This document shows, piece after piece, positions 9,805 through 18,574 of a stretch of DNA of 64,000 bases. The position numbers were made by a program, and so were the translations under genes. Source of the DNA: Pseudomonas sp. Irchel s3f7 (GTDB taxonomy: Bacteria > Pseudomonadota > Gammaproteobacteria > Pseudomonadales > Pseudomonadaceae); the NCBI RefSeq assembly GCF_900187615.1, contig NZ_FYDO01000002.1:1-64000 (forward strand). Reading direction: 5' to 3'. Positions within the stretch are counted from its first letter, which is position 1. Every line of letters begins with the position of its first letter. The notes beneath the pieces are model-generated. The model had not been told where the DNA came from. It saw nothing but the letters and a program-made list of their open reading frames with translations, and made no database searches.

Positions 9805-9909
9805 TGTGGCGAGGGAGCTTGCTCCCGCTCGGCTGCGAAGCAGTCGCCTGCGGTCTGATGACAAAAAGGGCCGCTTCGCGCCCCAACGGGAGCAAGCTCC
9901 CTCACCACA
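9805..9909. repeat. REP doublet (GTGGCGAGGGAGC class)
   Basis: Two inverted copies of a GC-rich palindromic unit (TGTGGCGAGGGAGCTTGCTC and its complement) flank a 50-60 base spacer. This is the paired arrangement typical of Pseudomonas REP elements. It separates the small membrane gene from the MATE transporter. Confidence 0.85.
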
Positions 9910-9968
9910 ATAGATCGCAGTATGCTCTCGATGTGTCGCTACAATGCCCGCTCCCCCAAGGAGCCTGC

Positions 9969-11318
9969 ATGTCCAACCTGACCGCCGACTGGCGCGACCG
10001 CCCTACCCATCGCCGGGTCTGGGCGCTGGCCGCGCCGATGATTCTCTCGAACATTTCCGTACCGCTGGTGGCGCTGGTCGACAGTACCGTCATCGGTCAC
10101 CTGCCCCACGCCCATCAACTTGGCGCCGTGGCGGTTGGCGCCAGCCTGTACACCTTCCTCGCCTGGGCCATGGGCTTTCTGCGCATGGGTTCCACCGGAT
10201 TCGCGGCGCAAGCCGCCGGGCGCGGGGATGGCACGGCGTTAAGGCAAATTCTATTGCAAGGTTTGCTGCTGGCCATGGGACTGGCAATTGTATTGGGCGC
10301 GGTGGGCGTGCCGTTGAGCGGGGTCGCGTTGCACTTCATGCAACCTTCGGCAGAACTCGATCAGCTGACCCGCGAATTCTTTCACACCCGCTTGTTCGGA
10401 CTGCCGGCGGCACTGGCCAGTTACGCGCTGGTCGGCTGGTTCCTCGGCACCCAGAATGCCCGGGCACCGCTGGCGATTTTGCTGAGCACCAACCTGGTCA
10501 ACATTGCCCTGAACCTGTGGTTCGTCCTTGGCCTGGAATGGGGTGTGGTCGGCGCCGCCCGGGCCTCGGTGATTGCCGAATGGACCGGTGCACTGATCGG
10601 CCTGTTGATGACCCGCAAGGCCTTGCGCGCCTACCCCGGGCATATCGTCTGGGCGGCATTGGCGGTATGGCAGAGTTGGCGTCCACTGCTGGCGGTCAAC
10701 CGCGACATCTTCATTCGTAGCCTGGCGCTGCAATCGGTGTTTTTCCTGATCACCGTGCAAGGCGCGCGACTGGGCGATGCCACGGTCGCCGCCAACGCCC
10801 TTTTGCTCAATGGCCTGCTGCTGACCGCCCACGCCCTCGATGGTCTGGCCCATGCGGTGGAAGCGCTGTGCGGGCACGCCATCGGCGCCCGTGATCGCGA
10901 TGCCCTGCGCCGTTCATTGGTGGTGGCGTGCGGTTGGTCGTTATTGGCGAGCCTGGGGTTTGCAGTGCTGTTTCTGTTCGCCGGGCATCTGTTCATCGAG
11001 ATGCAGACCGACATTCAAAGCGTGCGCGACACCGCGTTCATCTACCTGCCTTACCTGGCGGCACTGCCGATGATTGCGGTCTGGAGTTACCTGCTCGACG
11101 GCCTGTTCATCGGCGCCACCCGCGCCCGGGAAATGCGCAACGGCATGCTGCTGACGGTGGCGCTGGTGGTGCCGTTCGGCTGGTTGCTGCAAGACCGGGG
11201 CAACCACGGCCTGTGGATAACCTTCCTGTTGTTCATGTTACTGCGCAGCCTGACGCTCGGCGTGATCGCCTGGCGCCTGCGTCGCAACGATGGCTGGTTC
11301 ACCCGCGCCACTCACTGA
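9969..11318 (+). CDS. dinF: MATE-family efflux transporter, DinF type
   Basis: This 449-residue polytopic inner-membrane protein has about 12 hydrophobic helices. The N-terminal part fits the DinF subgroup of MATE antiporters: RRVWALAAPMILSNISVPLV, then LVDSTVIGHL and the MGSTGFAAQA loop. Such transporters export cationic or toxic compounds in exchange for H+ or Na+; the substrate is not deducible. AAGGAG precedes the ATG at 9969, whereas the open frame upstream runs through a REP element and is not coding. The 3' end overlaps the convergent DUF4123 gene by seven bases. Confidence 0.87.
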   Translation: MSNLTADWRDRPTHRRVWALAAPMILSNISVPLVALVDSTVIGHLPHAHQLGAVAVGASLYTFLAWAMGFLRMGSTGFAAQAAGRGDGTALRQILLQGLLLAMGLAIVLGAVGVPLSGVALHFMQPSAELDQLTREFFHTRLFGLPAALASYALVGWFLGTQNARAPLAILLSTNLVNIALNLWFVLGLEWGVVGAARASVIAEWTGALIGLLMTRKALRAYPGHIVWAALAVWQSWRPLLAVNRDIFIRSLALQSVFFLITVQGARLGDATVAANALLLNGLLLTAHALDGLAHAVEALCGHAIGARDRDALRRSLVVACGWSLLASLGFAVLFLFAGHLFIEMQTDIQSVRDTAFIYLPYLAALPMIAVWSYLLDGLFIGATRAREMRNGMLLTVALVVPFGWLLQDRGNHGLWITFLLFMLLRSLTLGVIAWRLRRNDGWFTRATH

Positions 11319-12106
11319 TCGCGCTGCCACAGGCGGCGCAGATTATCGAGTCGTTCCTGCTGAGTCAGCCCCGACAGCGGCGGCTCAGGCACGGCGTCGG
11401 GATGCTGCAATCGTAGCCATAACCAGTCATCGAGCACCGCACGCTCGCTGAAACCCAACACCAACCCCTCCTGCAGTTTGGCCCACAGATCGGGATACTC
11501 AGTGGCGGTGGATCGGCTCCAGCACCAGGCATGTTGTTCGAGCAGGCACAGTTGAAGTTTTTCCTGTTGCCCGGCGCTGAGGTCTTCTTCAACGGCCAAC
11601 GACCTCACCGTCAATCCGGGGTTTTGCAAACGTTGCCAACCTTCACAGCCAATTGCCCGGTCAGCCCAGGTTCCGCCGAACCAGCGCAACTGGCTGATCG
11701 GCCCCAGCCAGCGACTCAGCTCTGCGGCATCACAAGCGTCGAAAAAGTAGCTCGCGGTATTCGGGTTGAAGTAGCTCAGCATGGCCCGGTGCAGGCCGAA
11801 CGTGACGGTCAGCATGCGCCGCAGATGGGCCAGCAATAACGGGGTCGATGTGTCACTGGCAATCAGCAACCCGCGCCAGCGCCGCCCGTCCACGCGGTAC
11901 AAATCAGCCAGGGCCGGGCATGTCCGCAGATCGACGAGTAGCGGTCCCTGCGCCTTTTGCGCCTGCCATTCCGTGCCCTCGAACAACCAGAACCAGCGCG
12001 CCTGCCCGAACGCCTGTTGCAGCACGTCTACCGCCGGTGACGCGGCCATTGCCTCAAGCAACAACCATTGCGCAGGCGAGTCAGGCGTGGACGGGGCCGC
12101 GATCAT
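11312..12106 (-). CDS. DUF4123 protein, probable type VI effector adaptor (Tap/TEC)
   Basis: This 264-residue protein resembles the DUF4123 family. Features include an early WLLLEA helix, WFWLFEGTEW, a central RRMLTVTFGLHRAMLSYFNP segment (a run of this kind is typical) and C-terminal helices. DUF4123 proteins load effectors onto VgrG and are usually encoded between vgrG and its effector gene. Here the ATG overlaps the vgrG stop (ATGA), so translation is coupled. No effector follows: the next gene is dinF on the opposite strand, which it overlaps by seven bases. Whatever this adaptor loads must be encoded elsewhere or has been lost. Confidence 0.78.
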   Translation of the reverse strand: MIAAPSTPDSPAQWLLLEAMAASPAVDVLQQAFGQARWFWLFEGTEWQAQKAQGPLLVDLRTCPALADLYRVDGRRWRGLLIASDTSTPLLLAHLRRMLTVTFGLHRAMLSYFNPNTASYFFDACDAAELSRWLGPISQLRWFGGTWADRAIGCEGWQRLQNPGLTVRSLAVEEDLSAGQQEKLQLCLLEQHAWCWSRSTATEYPDLWAKLQEGLVLGFSERAVLDDWLWLRLQHPDAVPEPPLSGLTQQERLDNLRRLWQRDQ

Positions 12107-13422
12107 ACGCCACCGCTCTGGCCGAACCGTGTCGCCGCCCGGCAGGTACAGAGCACCTGCGCACAATGATTGAAGCTGCCGCCACCGGGCAGCAGACACA
12201 GCAACATCAATGGCTCACCGGAGCGTAACCATTGCGGCAGTCCTACCTCATCTGCAGCGTCCGGGGATGACACGCAATCGACTATTTCTTCCGTAGCGTT
12301 TGGTATATGCAGCAGTCCGGTGATCAGGGGTTGATCCGGATCACCTTCGATAAAACTCACGACCAGTTCAGTACCCTCTCGCAACGGCGCGACAGCGCTG
12401 GCCTGAAGTTGTGCGTCCAGCGCCAGCCAGCAATGGCTGGGCACCGCGCCCTCTCCCTGATAGAGCCAGTCGAACTGCACCGGCACCGGCCTGCCCCGGT
12501 CGGGGAGCGGCTCATCGACATCGACCACCCACGCGCGTTGCAGGCTGTGCATCCGTGGCTTGACGGCCGGACACGGCGGCTCGAAGGACGCCGTCCAGTG
12601 AAGGGCCCGGACCTGATTGTGATAAGGCATTGCCAGATCCTGACTGCCCTGATGGCTGATATGAGTCAGCAACCAAAGGTGATTACACTCCGAGTCCGGG
12701 TGACCCGACAGCGGCATCAACTGGCCGCTGCGCAAGGTTGTCAGGTCCGTAAGACACTCTGCCGATTGCACTGCCGACTGAGCGCATCGCTGATGCTCGA
12801 ACTGACGCACGGCCGGTGGTCCACCTTCGACCCGGAACATCACAGGCTCGCCCAACGGAAAATGCCGTTGATCATCGCTGAACACCATGCAATGCCGACA
12901 AGCCTGATGTTCGAAACGGTAATGCAGCCGTTCTTCGGCGCACAGCCGTTGGAGAAACTGCAGATCCGACTCCCGAAACTGCGTGCAGAAATCCCGGGGC
13001 GGGTAATCACCGCTCAATTCGAAACGCCGTGAGGCGCCGACGATACCGTGCTCCCTGAGGACCTGATCGAGAATCTCCGGCACTGGCCGACCGCTGAAAA
13101 TTCGCTGACTGAAGCGCTGGGCCAGACAGGTCAACCTGGGGCCCACACGCACCTGACAAAGCCTGCTCCCTGCGCCGTGATCGCGCTGGACGATTTCGTG
13201 CAATTGACCATGGATACAACTATCCGCAGGCCCGACATGCAAAGTGGCCGAACGGTACAACAGGCTGGCGAGGTCAAGCGTCGGGTCATCGATCAGCAGT
13301 TCCATGTCGAACACAAACGGTTCGCTGATGGCTTCGCTACCGGTAAAGGCCAAGACTTCGAAGGCGTCGGGCAGTCCTGCTACATCCAGACGAAATGAAG
13401 GCTCGCTGACTGGATCGAACAT
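12103..13422 (-). CDS. vgrG: Short VgrG, type VI secretion tip protein
   Basis: The 439 residues begin with a normal VgrG gp27-like module (EVLAFTGSEAISEPFVFDME, then the FSQRIFSGRPVPEILDQVL and FCTQFRESDLQFLQRL signatures). A gp5 OB-fold-like part follows at about 310-385, with VPVQFDWL and GTELVVSFIEGDPDQPLITG. Typical VgrGs are about 600-750 residues and end in a beta-helix needle. That needle is missing here; instead there is a roughly 60-residue tail rich in Cys and Leu. The intact ATGA junction with the adaptor gene argues against a recent frameshift. It is an orphan cassette with no other T6SS genes in view. Confidence 0.8.
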   Translation of the reverse strand: MFDPVSEPSFRLDVAGLPDAFEVLAFTGSEAISEPFVFDMELLIDDPTLDLASLLYRSATLHVGPADSCIHGQLHEIVQRDHGAGSRLCQVRVGPRLTCLAQRFSQRIFSGRPVPEILDQVLREHGIVGASRRFELSGDYPPRDFCTQFRESDLQFLQRLCAEERLHYRFEHQACRHCMVFSDDQRHFPLGEPVMFRVEGGPPAVRQFEHQRCAQSAVQSAECLTDLTTLRSGQLMPLSGHPDSECNHLWLLTHISHQGSQDLAMPYHNQVRALHWTASFEPPCPAVKPRMHSLQRAWVVDVDEPLPDRGRPVPVQFDWLYQGEGAVPSHCWLALDAQLQASAVAPLREGTELVVSFIEGDPDQPLITGLLHIPNATEEIVDCVSSPDAADEVGLPQWLRSGEPLMLLCLLPGGGSFNHCAQVLCTCRAATRFGQSGGV

Positions 13423-13587
13423 CGCGTTTCTCTACAGGAGGGGCGGCCGGGGATTCTCGCCGAGAGGCATGGCCGAGTAGAGAGCTGAAACACAACTTAG
13501 GAAATGACCTACGCGAAAAGAAGACCAAATGGCCTGGATCGCCGAGGACGTGGGAAATTTCGCGGTGGATAAGAGAGTCGCCGCACC

Positions 13588-13636
13588 AGGTCATCTGAAA
13601 TTTCCGCAGCAGACGGTAAATTTTCAGACGACCTGA
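13588..13636 (-). terminator. Hairpin downstream of speA
   Basis: AGGTC-TCTGAAATTT and its near-complement AAATTTTCAGACGACCT form a long imperfect stem just past the speA stop. It probably ends speA transcription before vgrG. The T-tract is weak, so this is a hairpin with a presumed terminator role. Confidence 0.5.
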
Positions 13637-13653
13637 TGAGCGTGAGACTTACC

Positions 13654-15567
13654 TCAAGAAGACAGGTAAGACGAACGGGTCAGGCCCAAACGCAAGGCAT
13701 CGAGGAACTGGGTGCGCTCGGAGGCACTGATGCGGGCGCTGGCGCACTTGTCACGGTAGTGGGTCATCAGCTCTTCCGGCGACAAGTGCACGTAACGCAG
13801 CATGTCTTCGATGGTGTCGTGGGTTTCGATACCGGCGTGGTACACGCTGCCGTCGGCGTTCTGGTAGATGTTCACCGAGTCGGTGTCACCGAACAGGTTG
13901 TGCATGTCACCGAGAATTTCCTGATACGCGCCGACCAGGAACACACCCAACAGGTAGTCCTCGCCTTCCTTCAGGGCATGCACCGGCAAACTGGTCTCGA
14001 TGCTCTGCTCGTCGACGTACTGGTTGATCTTGCCGTCGGAGTCGCAGGTCAGGTCTTGCAGTACCGCGCGACGCAGCGGCTCTTCGTCGAGACGGTGCAG
14101 CGGGATGATCGGCAGGACCTGGTCGATGGCCCAGGTGTCCGGCAGGCTCTGGAACACCGAGAAGTTGCAGATGTACTTGTCGGCCAGCTTGTCGTTGAGT
14201 TCGTCCAGCACCTGACGGTGGGAACGCTGACGCGCCTTCAACGAGTTGTGCAGGCGACGGCACACGGCGAAGTAGCACTGCTCGGCCAGGGCTTTCTCGG
14301 CCAGGGTCAGCTTGCCGTCGGCGTACTGGGAAGCAATGTCACTCATGTAGTGCGTGGCGCGCCAGTAGGTTTCGGTGACCATCTCGATGTCGGTCGGACC
14401 CAGCAGGTCTACCAGCCATTGTACGGTTTCCGGCAGCGACTCCTTGTTCTCGATCTGCGGCACGTCGTCGTTGTGTTTCTCAACGTCGGTCACCTGGATC
14501 ACCAGCATCGCGTGGTGCGCGGTCAGGGAACGGCCGCTTTCTGAGAAGATGTTCGGGTGCGGCAGGCTCTGTGCATCACAGAATTCCTTGAGCATCCCGA
14601 CCACGACACCGGCGTAATCATCCATGTCGTAGTTGATCGAACTGGCGTTACGCGAATGCGTGCCGTCGTAGTCCACGCCCAGGCCACCGCCGACGTCGAT
14701 GTGATCCACCGGCAGACCGAGGTTGCGCAGTTCGCCGTAGTAACGGATCGCTTCCTTGAAGCCGTGCTGGTAGTCCGCCAGGTTGGCAATTTGCGAACCC
14801 ATGTGGAAGTGCAGCAGGCGAATGCCTTGGTCCAGACCGGCTGCGCGGAAACGCTCGACCACCGACAGCAGTTGCGCCGCCGACAGACCGAACTTGGATT
14901 TCTCGCCGCCGGTGTCCGCCCACTTGCTCGAGGCCAGGGACGACAGACGCACGCGCAGACCGACCTGTGGCTTGACCTTCAGCGAGGCCGCTTCTTCGAT
15001 CACCAGGCCGACTTCGGATTCTTTCTCGATCACGATGAACACGTTGTGGCCGAGCTTCTGGCCCATCAGCGCCAGACGAATGAACTCGCGGTCCTTGTAG
15101 CCGTTGCAGACGATGGTGCCGCCCTTCGGCGCCAGTGCCAGCACCGCCAGCAGCTCAGGCTTGGAGCCGGCTTCCAGACCGATGGACACGTTCTGGGTGG
15201 CGATGATGTTCTCGATCACCGCCTCCTGCTGGTTCACCTTGATCGGGTACAGCGCGGTGTACTTGCTCTGGTATTCCAGACGCTCGATGTTGGCGTCGAA
15301 TGCGCCGGTCAGCTGACGCACGCGGTCTTGCAGAATGTCGGGGAAGCGCACCAGCAACGGCAAGGACAGGCCGCTTTTGCGCAGCTGGTCGACTTGCTCG
15401 AACAGGTCGATAGGCGAACTGCTCGGCCCGTTCGGACGAACTTCGACGCGACCGGCGTCATTGATCGCGAAATACCCGGCCCCCCAATGGCGAATCCCGT
15501 AAACACTGCGGCTGTCCGCAACTGTCCATTGGCTGCCATCGTCTTTGCGTGTGCGTCGTACGGACAT
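13654..15567 (-). CDS. speA: Biosynthetic arginine decarboxylase SpeA
   Basis: This 637-residue fold-III PLP enzyme has the length and signatures of bacterial Spe[12 protein letters not shown] near residue 100 with the PLP lysine, [27 protein letters not shown] and [12 protein letters not shown]. It converts arginine to agmatine and CO2, the first step of one route to putrescine. AGGGGA precedes the ATG at 15567. It lies between vgrG and the sui1-like gene, and its order with the following genes matches PA4839 onward in PAO1. Confidence 0.95.
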   Translation of the reverse strand: MSVRRTRKDDGSQWTVADSRSVYGIRHWGAGYFAINDAGRVEVRPNGPSSSPIDLFEQVDQLRKSGLSLPLLVRFPDILQDRVRQLTGAFDANIERLEYQSKYTALYPIKVNQQEAVIENIIATQNVSIGLEAGSKPELLAVLALAPKGGTIVCNGYKDREFIRLALMGQKLGHNVFIVIEKESEVGLVIEEAASLKVKPQVGLRVRLSSLASSKWADTGGEKSKFGLSAAQLLSVVERFRAAGLDQGIRLLHFHMGSQIANLADYQHGFKEAIRYYGELRNLGLPVDHIDVGGGLGVDYDGTHSRNASSINYDMDDYAGVVVGMLKEFCDAQSLPHPNIFSESGRSLTAHHAMLVIQVTDVEKHNDDVPQIENKESLPETVQWLVDLLGPTDIEMVTETYWRATHYMSDIASQYADGKLTLAEKALAEQCYFAVCRRLHNSLKARQRSHRQVLDELNDKLADKYICNFSVFQSLPDTWAIDQVLPIIPLHRLDEEPLRRAVLQDLTCDSDGKINQYVDEQSIETSLPVHALKEGEDYLLGVFLVGAYQEILGDMHNLFGDTDSVNIYQNADGSVYHAGIETHDTIEDMLRYVHLSPEELMTHYRDKCASARISASERTQFLDALRLGLTRSSYLSS

Positions 15568-15704
15568 CGAAGTCCCCTATAAAGAAGTCATAGTGCGTCG
15601 CCTGGGTTCAGGCCGGCGCAGTCTAAAGAATGAAAATGACGGTTCGTCAACGGGGCAATAGACCCCGCCGACCGCAGTGAGTTTAGATACCGGTCATGAA
15701 CAGG

Positions 15705-15782
15705 CTCTGTGAAAACCATGTAGACGATGCCGGACCTGAATGTCATCAGGACCGGATCAAGCCGGGGGTGGTTTTCACAGAG
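15705..15782. repeat. Long-range perfect 14-bp inverted repeat
   Basis: CTCTGTGAAAACCA (15705-15718) and its exact complement (15769-15782) enclose 50 bases that themselves contain an imperfect inner hairpin (around ccggacctga and tcaggaccgg). It lies directly after the sui1-like stop and upstream of speA. It could be a bulky terminator, a structured leader for speA, or a small mobile-element relic. There is no T-tract. Confidence 0.5.
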
Positions 15783-15786
15783 GCTG

Positions 15787-16158
15787 CTAGCCGCCGGACG
15801 TCTTTGCCTTGAAACCGTGCTTGATCAGTTCAGCCAAGAGTAGCTCGACATGATCGCCCTGGATTTCAATGATCCCGTCTTTCAACGCCCCACCGGTCCC
15901 ACAGCGTTTCTTCAACGTCGTGGCCAGCTCCCTGAGCGCGTCTTCTGCCAACGGCACGCCGGTGATGGTAGTCACCGTCTTGCCGCCACGGCCCTTGCTT
16001 TCGCGACGCACGCGAGCGATGCCGTCGCCGGCCGGGATAACGCTTTGTTTGCAGATACAGGCGTCCACCGGCTTGCTGCATTCCGGGCAATGACGACCTG
16101 CGTCGGTGGAAAATACCAAGCCACCGAGGGCGGCGAAGGATGCGGCTTTTTTGGCCAC
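15787..16158 (-). CDS. SUI1/YciH-type translation factor
   Basis: The predicted 123-residue protein has an N-terminal zinc-binding cluster (CPECSKPVDACIC) and a C-terminal SUI1/eIF1-like fold (GGKTVTTITGVP, TLKKRCGTGGALKDG, QGDH). It resembles bacterial YciH, which can influence start-site selection in translation. I take the GTG at 16158 as start because AGAGGA lies upstream and the product then begins VAKKAASF; the longer ATG frame has no such site. It corresponds in position to PA4840. Confidence 0.85.
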   Translation of the reverse strand: MAKKAASFAALGGLVFSTDAGRHCPECSKPVDACICKQSVIPAGDGIARVRRESKGRGGKTVTTITGVPLAEDALRELATTLKKRCGTGGALKDGIIEIQGDHVELLLAELIKHGFKAKTSGG

Positions 16159-16272
16159 CGGCAATCCTCTTTGGAGGACAAAGACTGGTCGCAGCACCTG
16201 GGCAGGGCTATCGACCGCGAAGCCCCACTCAGGCAGGGGCAGCGCTACTGAAACGGCACAACATTCACGTCA

Positions 16273-16374
16273 CTGTAGGAGCGAGCTTGCTCGCGATGAA
16301 CTCAAAGGCGACGCGTTCATTCTGGATGCCCGCGTTATCGTTGACGTCCATCGCGAGCAAGCTCGCTCCTACAG
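16273..16374. repeat. REP doublet (TGTAGGAGCGAGCTTGC class)
   Basis: CTGTAGGAGCGAGCTTGCTC is followed about 60 bases later by its complement. It lies between the sui1-like gene and the NUDIX gene. Confidence 0.85.
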
Positions 16375-16425
16375 CAACAACAAGCAATACCGGTTCAGCT
16401 TTAAAAGGTCGCGCAGTGTAACGGC

Positions 16426-16456
16426 AAAAACGCCGATTGCTAAGAGCCAATCGGCG
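16426..16456 (-). terminator. Rho-independent terminator of the DUF2333-NUDIX operon
   Basis: CGCCGATTG and CAATCGGCG form a nine-base stem. On the minus strand it is followed by five T residues, just after the NUDIX stop at 16462. Confidence 0.8.
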
Positions 16457-16461
16457 CCAAT

Positions 16462-17031
16462 TTATAGCGGTTTTGCGACGTCGGTTTGTCGTAAACGCAG
16501 ATAGCGCTTCAACGCGGCCAAAGAGTCCGGGCAATAAGGCTTTTGCTCGATTTCCAGCATGACCTGATCGATGGGGATAAAGCGCGCTTCCAGCACCTCT
16601 TCAGGTTGCAGGATCAACGGGCCGTCCCACACCGCCGAAAAGGCCGAACACCAGAGACGATTGCCGGTGTCTTCAAAGAAAAAGTGGTCATGGGCAGTCA
16701 GCTCTACGCCACTCACGCCCAACTCTTCTTCAAGCTCCCGGGCCGCCGATTCGGCGTAAGTTTCACTGGCGAGCACCATGCCACCTGCCGCCACGTCCCA
16801 GTAGCCGGGATAAATCGCCTTGCTGAGCGTGCGCCGATGCACACACAGCTCACCGGCAGAATTGAACAACATGATGTAGGTGCCGCGCCCGATCAACCCG
16901 CGCTCGCGCAAATCGGAACGGACCAGGGCGCCGAGCAGGTTGTCCTGCTCGTCGACCCAGGCGATTTGCTCGGCATCCGAGGCCGCACGGTGCGCGGCCT
17001 CTCGCAGGTTATCGATGGAGCTATCGACCAT
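16462..17031 (-). CDS. NUDIX hydrolase, YfcD type
   Basis: This 189-residue hydrolase carries the NUDIX box as GGMVLASETYAESAARELEEELG (about 84-106), with the REEE-type metal ligands present as RELEEE. The preceding WDVAAGG and the segment RGTYIMLFNSAGELCVHRR fit the YfcD/isopentenyl-isomerase-like subgroup. The substrate cannot be read from the sequence. It lies three bases after DUF2333 would end on the opposite reading order: the DUF2333 stop is at 17035 and the NUDIX ATG at 17031, so the two form an operon with DUF2333 first. Confidence 0.85.
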   Translation of the reverse strand: MVDSSIDNLREAAHRAASDAEQIAWVDEQDNLLGALVRSDLRERGLIGRGTYIMLFNSAGELCVHRRTLSKAIYPGYWDVAAGGMVLASETYAESAARELEEELGVSGVELTAHDHFFFEDTGNRLWCSAFSAVWDGPLILQPEEVLEARFIPIDQVMLEIEQKPYCPDSLAALKRYLRLRQTDVAKPL

Positions 17032-17034
17032 GAC

Positions 17035-18102
17035 TCAGCCCTGATTGAGCAGTTGACGCAAATCGATCACCGCCGCGTTGGCCCGGGAAATGTAGTTGGC
17101 CATGACCAGCGAGTGGTTGGCCAGCACACCGAAGCCGCTGCCATTGAGAATCATCGGGCTCCAGACTGGCTCCTGCGAGGCTTCCAGTTCGCGAATAATC
17201 TGACGCACGCTGACCGTGGCGTTCTTCTTGGCCAATACATCGGCGAAGTCGACTTCGATGGCGCGCAGCAGGTGAGACAAGGCCCACGCCTGACCACGGG
17301 CTTCATAGAACACGTTGTCGATCTGCATCCACGGCGTCTCGACGACTTCTTCGTCGACCTGCGGCGCCACACCCGGTACCACGACTTCGGTTTTCAACGC
17401 GGTATTGAGCTTGACTCGGCCAACGCTGGCCGACAGCCGTTGCGACAGCGACCCCAGACGAGTCCCGACATCACCCAGCCAATTGTTGAGGTTGTCGGCG
17501 CGGGCATAAAACAGCGCGCTCTTCTGGTTCGGATCGGACAGGCGCGCCTGATAGCGGCTCAGGGAATTGATGCCTTCCTGGTACTCGGACTCACTGGATG
17601 GCAGCACCCAGCTTTTATTGTCGAAGTTGAAACGCGGCTCGGCCTTGGCCAGATCGGCGTCTTCGGCGGACTGCGACTGCGAACGGGCGAAGTCTTTGCG
17701 CAACGCACGGCTCAGGTCGCGGACCTGCACCAGCACGCCGTATTCCCAGCTCGGCATGTTGTCCATCCACAAGCCCGGCGGGAACCGGTCATTGGAAATG
17801 TAGCCGCCCGGCTTGGTCAGCAAAGTGCCGGCGACGGTCTTGAGGGTTTCGACCGTGGTGTAGCCGACGACCATCTGCTTACCTTCTTTTTCGGCCGCTT
17901 GCTGGGCCGTTTGCTGGACCGGGAACAGCGCGGGTTCCTGGCTCCAGTACCATCCCAAAACACTCGCCACCAGCAGGTAAAGAGCAATCAGAGTGGCCAG
18001 CGCCCGGCTGAACAACAGGCCGCCCAGATAACTGCGGGTGTCCGATTTCGGCTCAGCGGCACGTTCGGGCGCACTGCCTGCGCGGTTTTTCCAGTCCAGC
18101 AT
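17035..18102 (-). CDS. DUF2333 membrane-anchored protein
   Basis: This 355-residue protein has one N-terminal membrane helix (about 31-50, LATLIALYLLVASVLGWYW) and a large periplasmic domain. The conserved DUF2333 features are FPPGLWMDNMPSWEYGVLVQVRD and WMQIDNVFYEARGQAWALSHLLRA. The family is widespread in gamma-proteobacteria and its function is unknown. It is the first gene of an operon with the NUDIX hydrolase and is divergent from gcbA across a 472-base gap. Confidence 0.85.
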   Translation of the reverse strand: MLDWKNRAGSAPERAAEPKSDTRSYLGGLLFSRALATLIALYLLVASVLGWYWSQEPALFPVQQTAQQAAEKEGKQMVVGYTTVETLKTVAGTLLTKPGGYISNDRFPPGLWMDNMPSWEYGVLVQVRDLSRALRKDFARSQSQSAEDADLAKAEPRFNFDNKSWVLPSSESEYQEGINSLSRYQARLSDPNQKSALFYARADNLNNWLGDVGTRLGSLSQRLSASVGRVKLNTALKTEVVVPGVAPQVDEEVVETPWMQIDNVFYEARGQAWALSHLLRAIEVDFADVLAKKNATVSVRQIIRELEASQEPVWSPMILNGSGFGVLANHSLVMANYISRANAAVIDLRQLLNQG

Positions 18103-18574
18103 GGCGATATCCTTTCAATCACTTGAGTTCACGGTTCGACCACAACCATACAACAACGTGCCTTCGCCCGGCACGCGCCCATTGTGCTGATGGCAGAAAT
18201 TGCCGCACCTGCGGACAAAAAACTCCGCCCTGAACGGCAGCGCTGTGCAACGCAAATACGGCTAATGGATGGGATCGCACCCACTAAGGGAATCCCTGAT
18301 GCCCTTTTAGCCCGAAACGACTCTGGGGAGAAAACCGGATGCCTGCACCGTCGCTCATCCCCGCGAAACGCAACGGTCAGCACCAAACGTCCATGAACAA
18401 AGCTCCCCGCCACCTTCCACCCAGACTTTACGGGCCAAAAGCAGACTGATCGGTCAGAAACTGAATGAGATTACATTGCAGATTATTGACGTATAGCGCT
18501 CATGTAACCGAAAAGTGGTGCTAGCATAGAGCCACCACTCGACCTCAGCGCGCCCCCTAATCAGTAGTCAGGAT
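18103..18574. other. Divergent intergenic region DUF2333/gcbA, no gene found
   Basis: This is 472 bases between two divergent genes. Short open frames here lack ribosome sites and family resemblance. An inverted repeat AGTGGTG...CACCACT (about 18524-18547) encloses GCTAGCAT, which could be a -10-like element for gcbA. No good -35 is placed upstream of it. The length suggests room for several regulators of gcbA. Confidence 0.5.

Noticed and set aside
18129..18413. Small minus-strand gene between DUF2333 and gcbA
   Set aside because: No ribosome site, no family resemblance and an amino-acid composition typical of noncoding frames.
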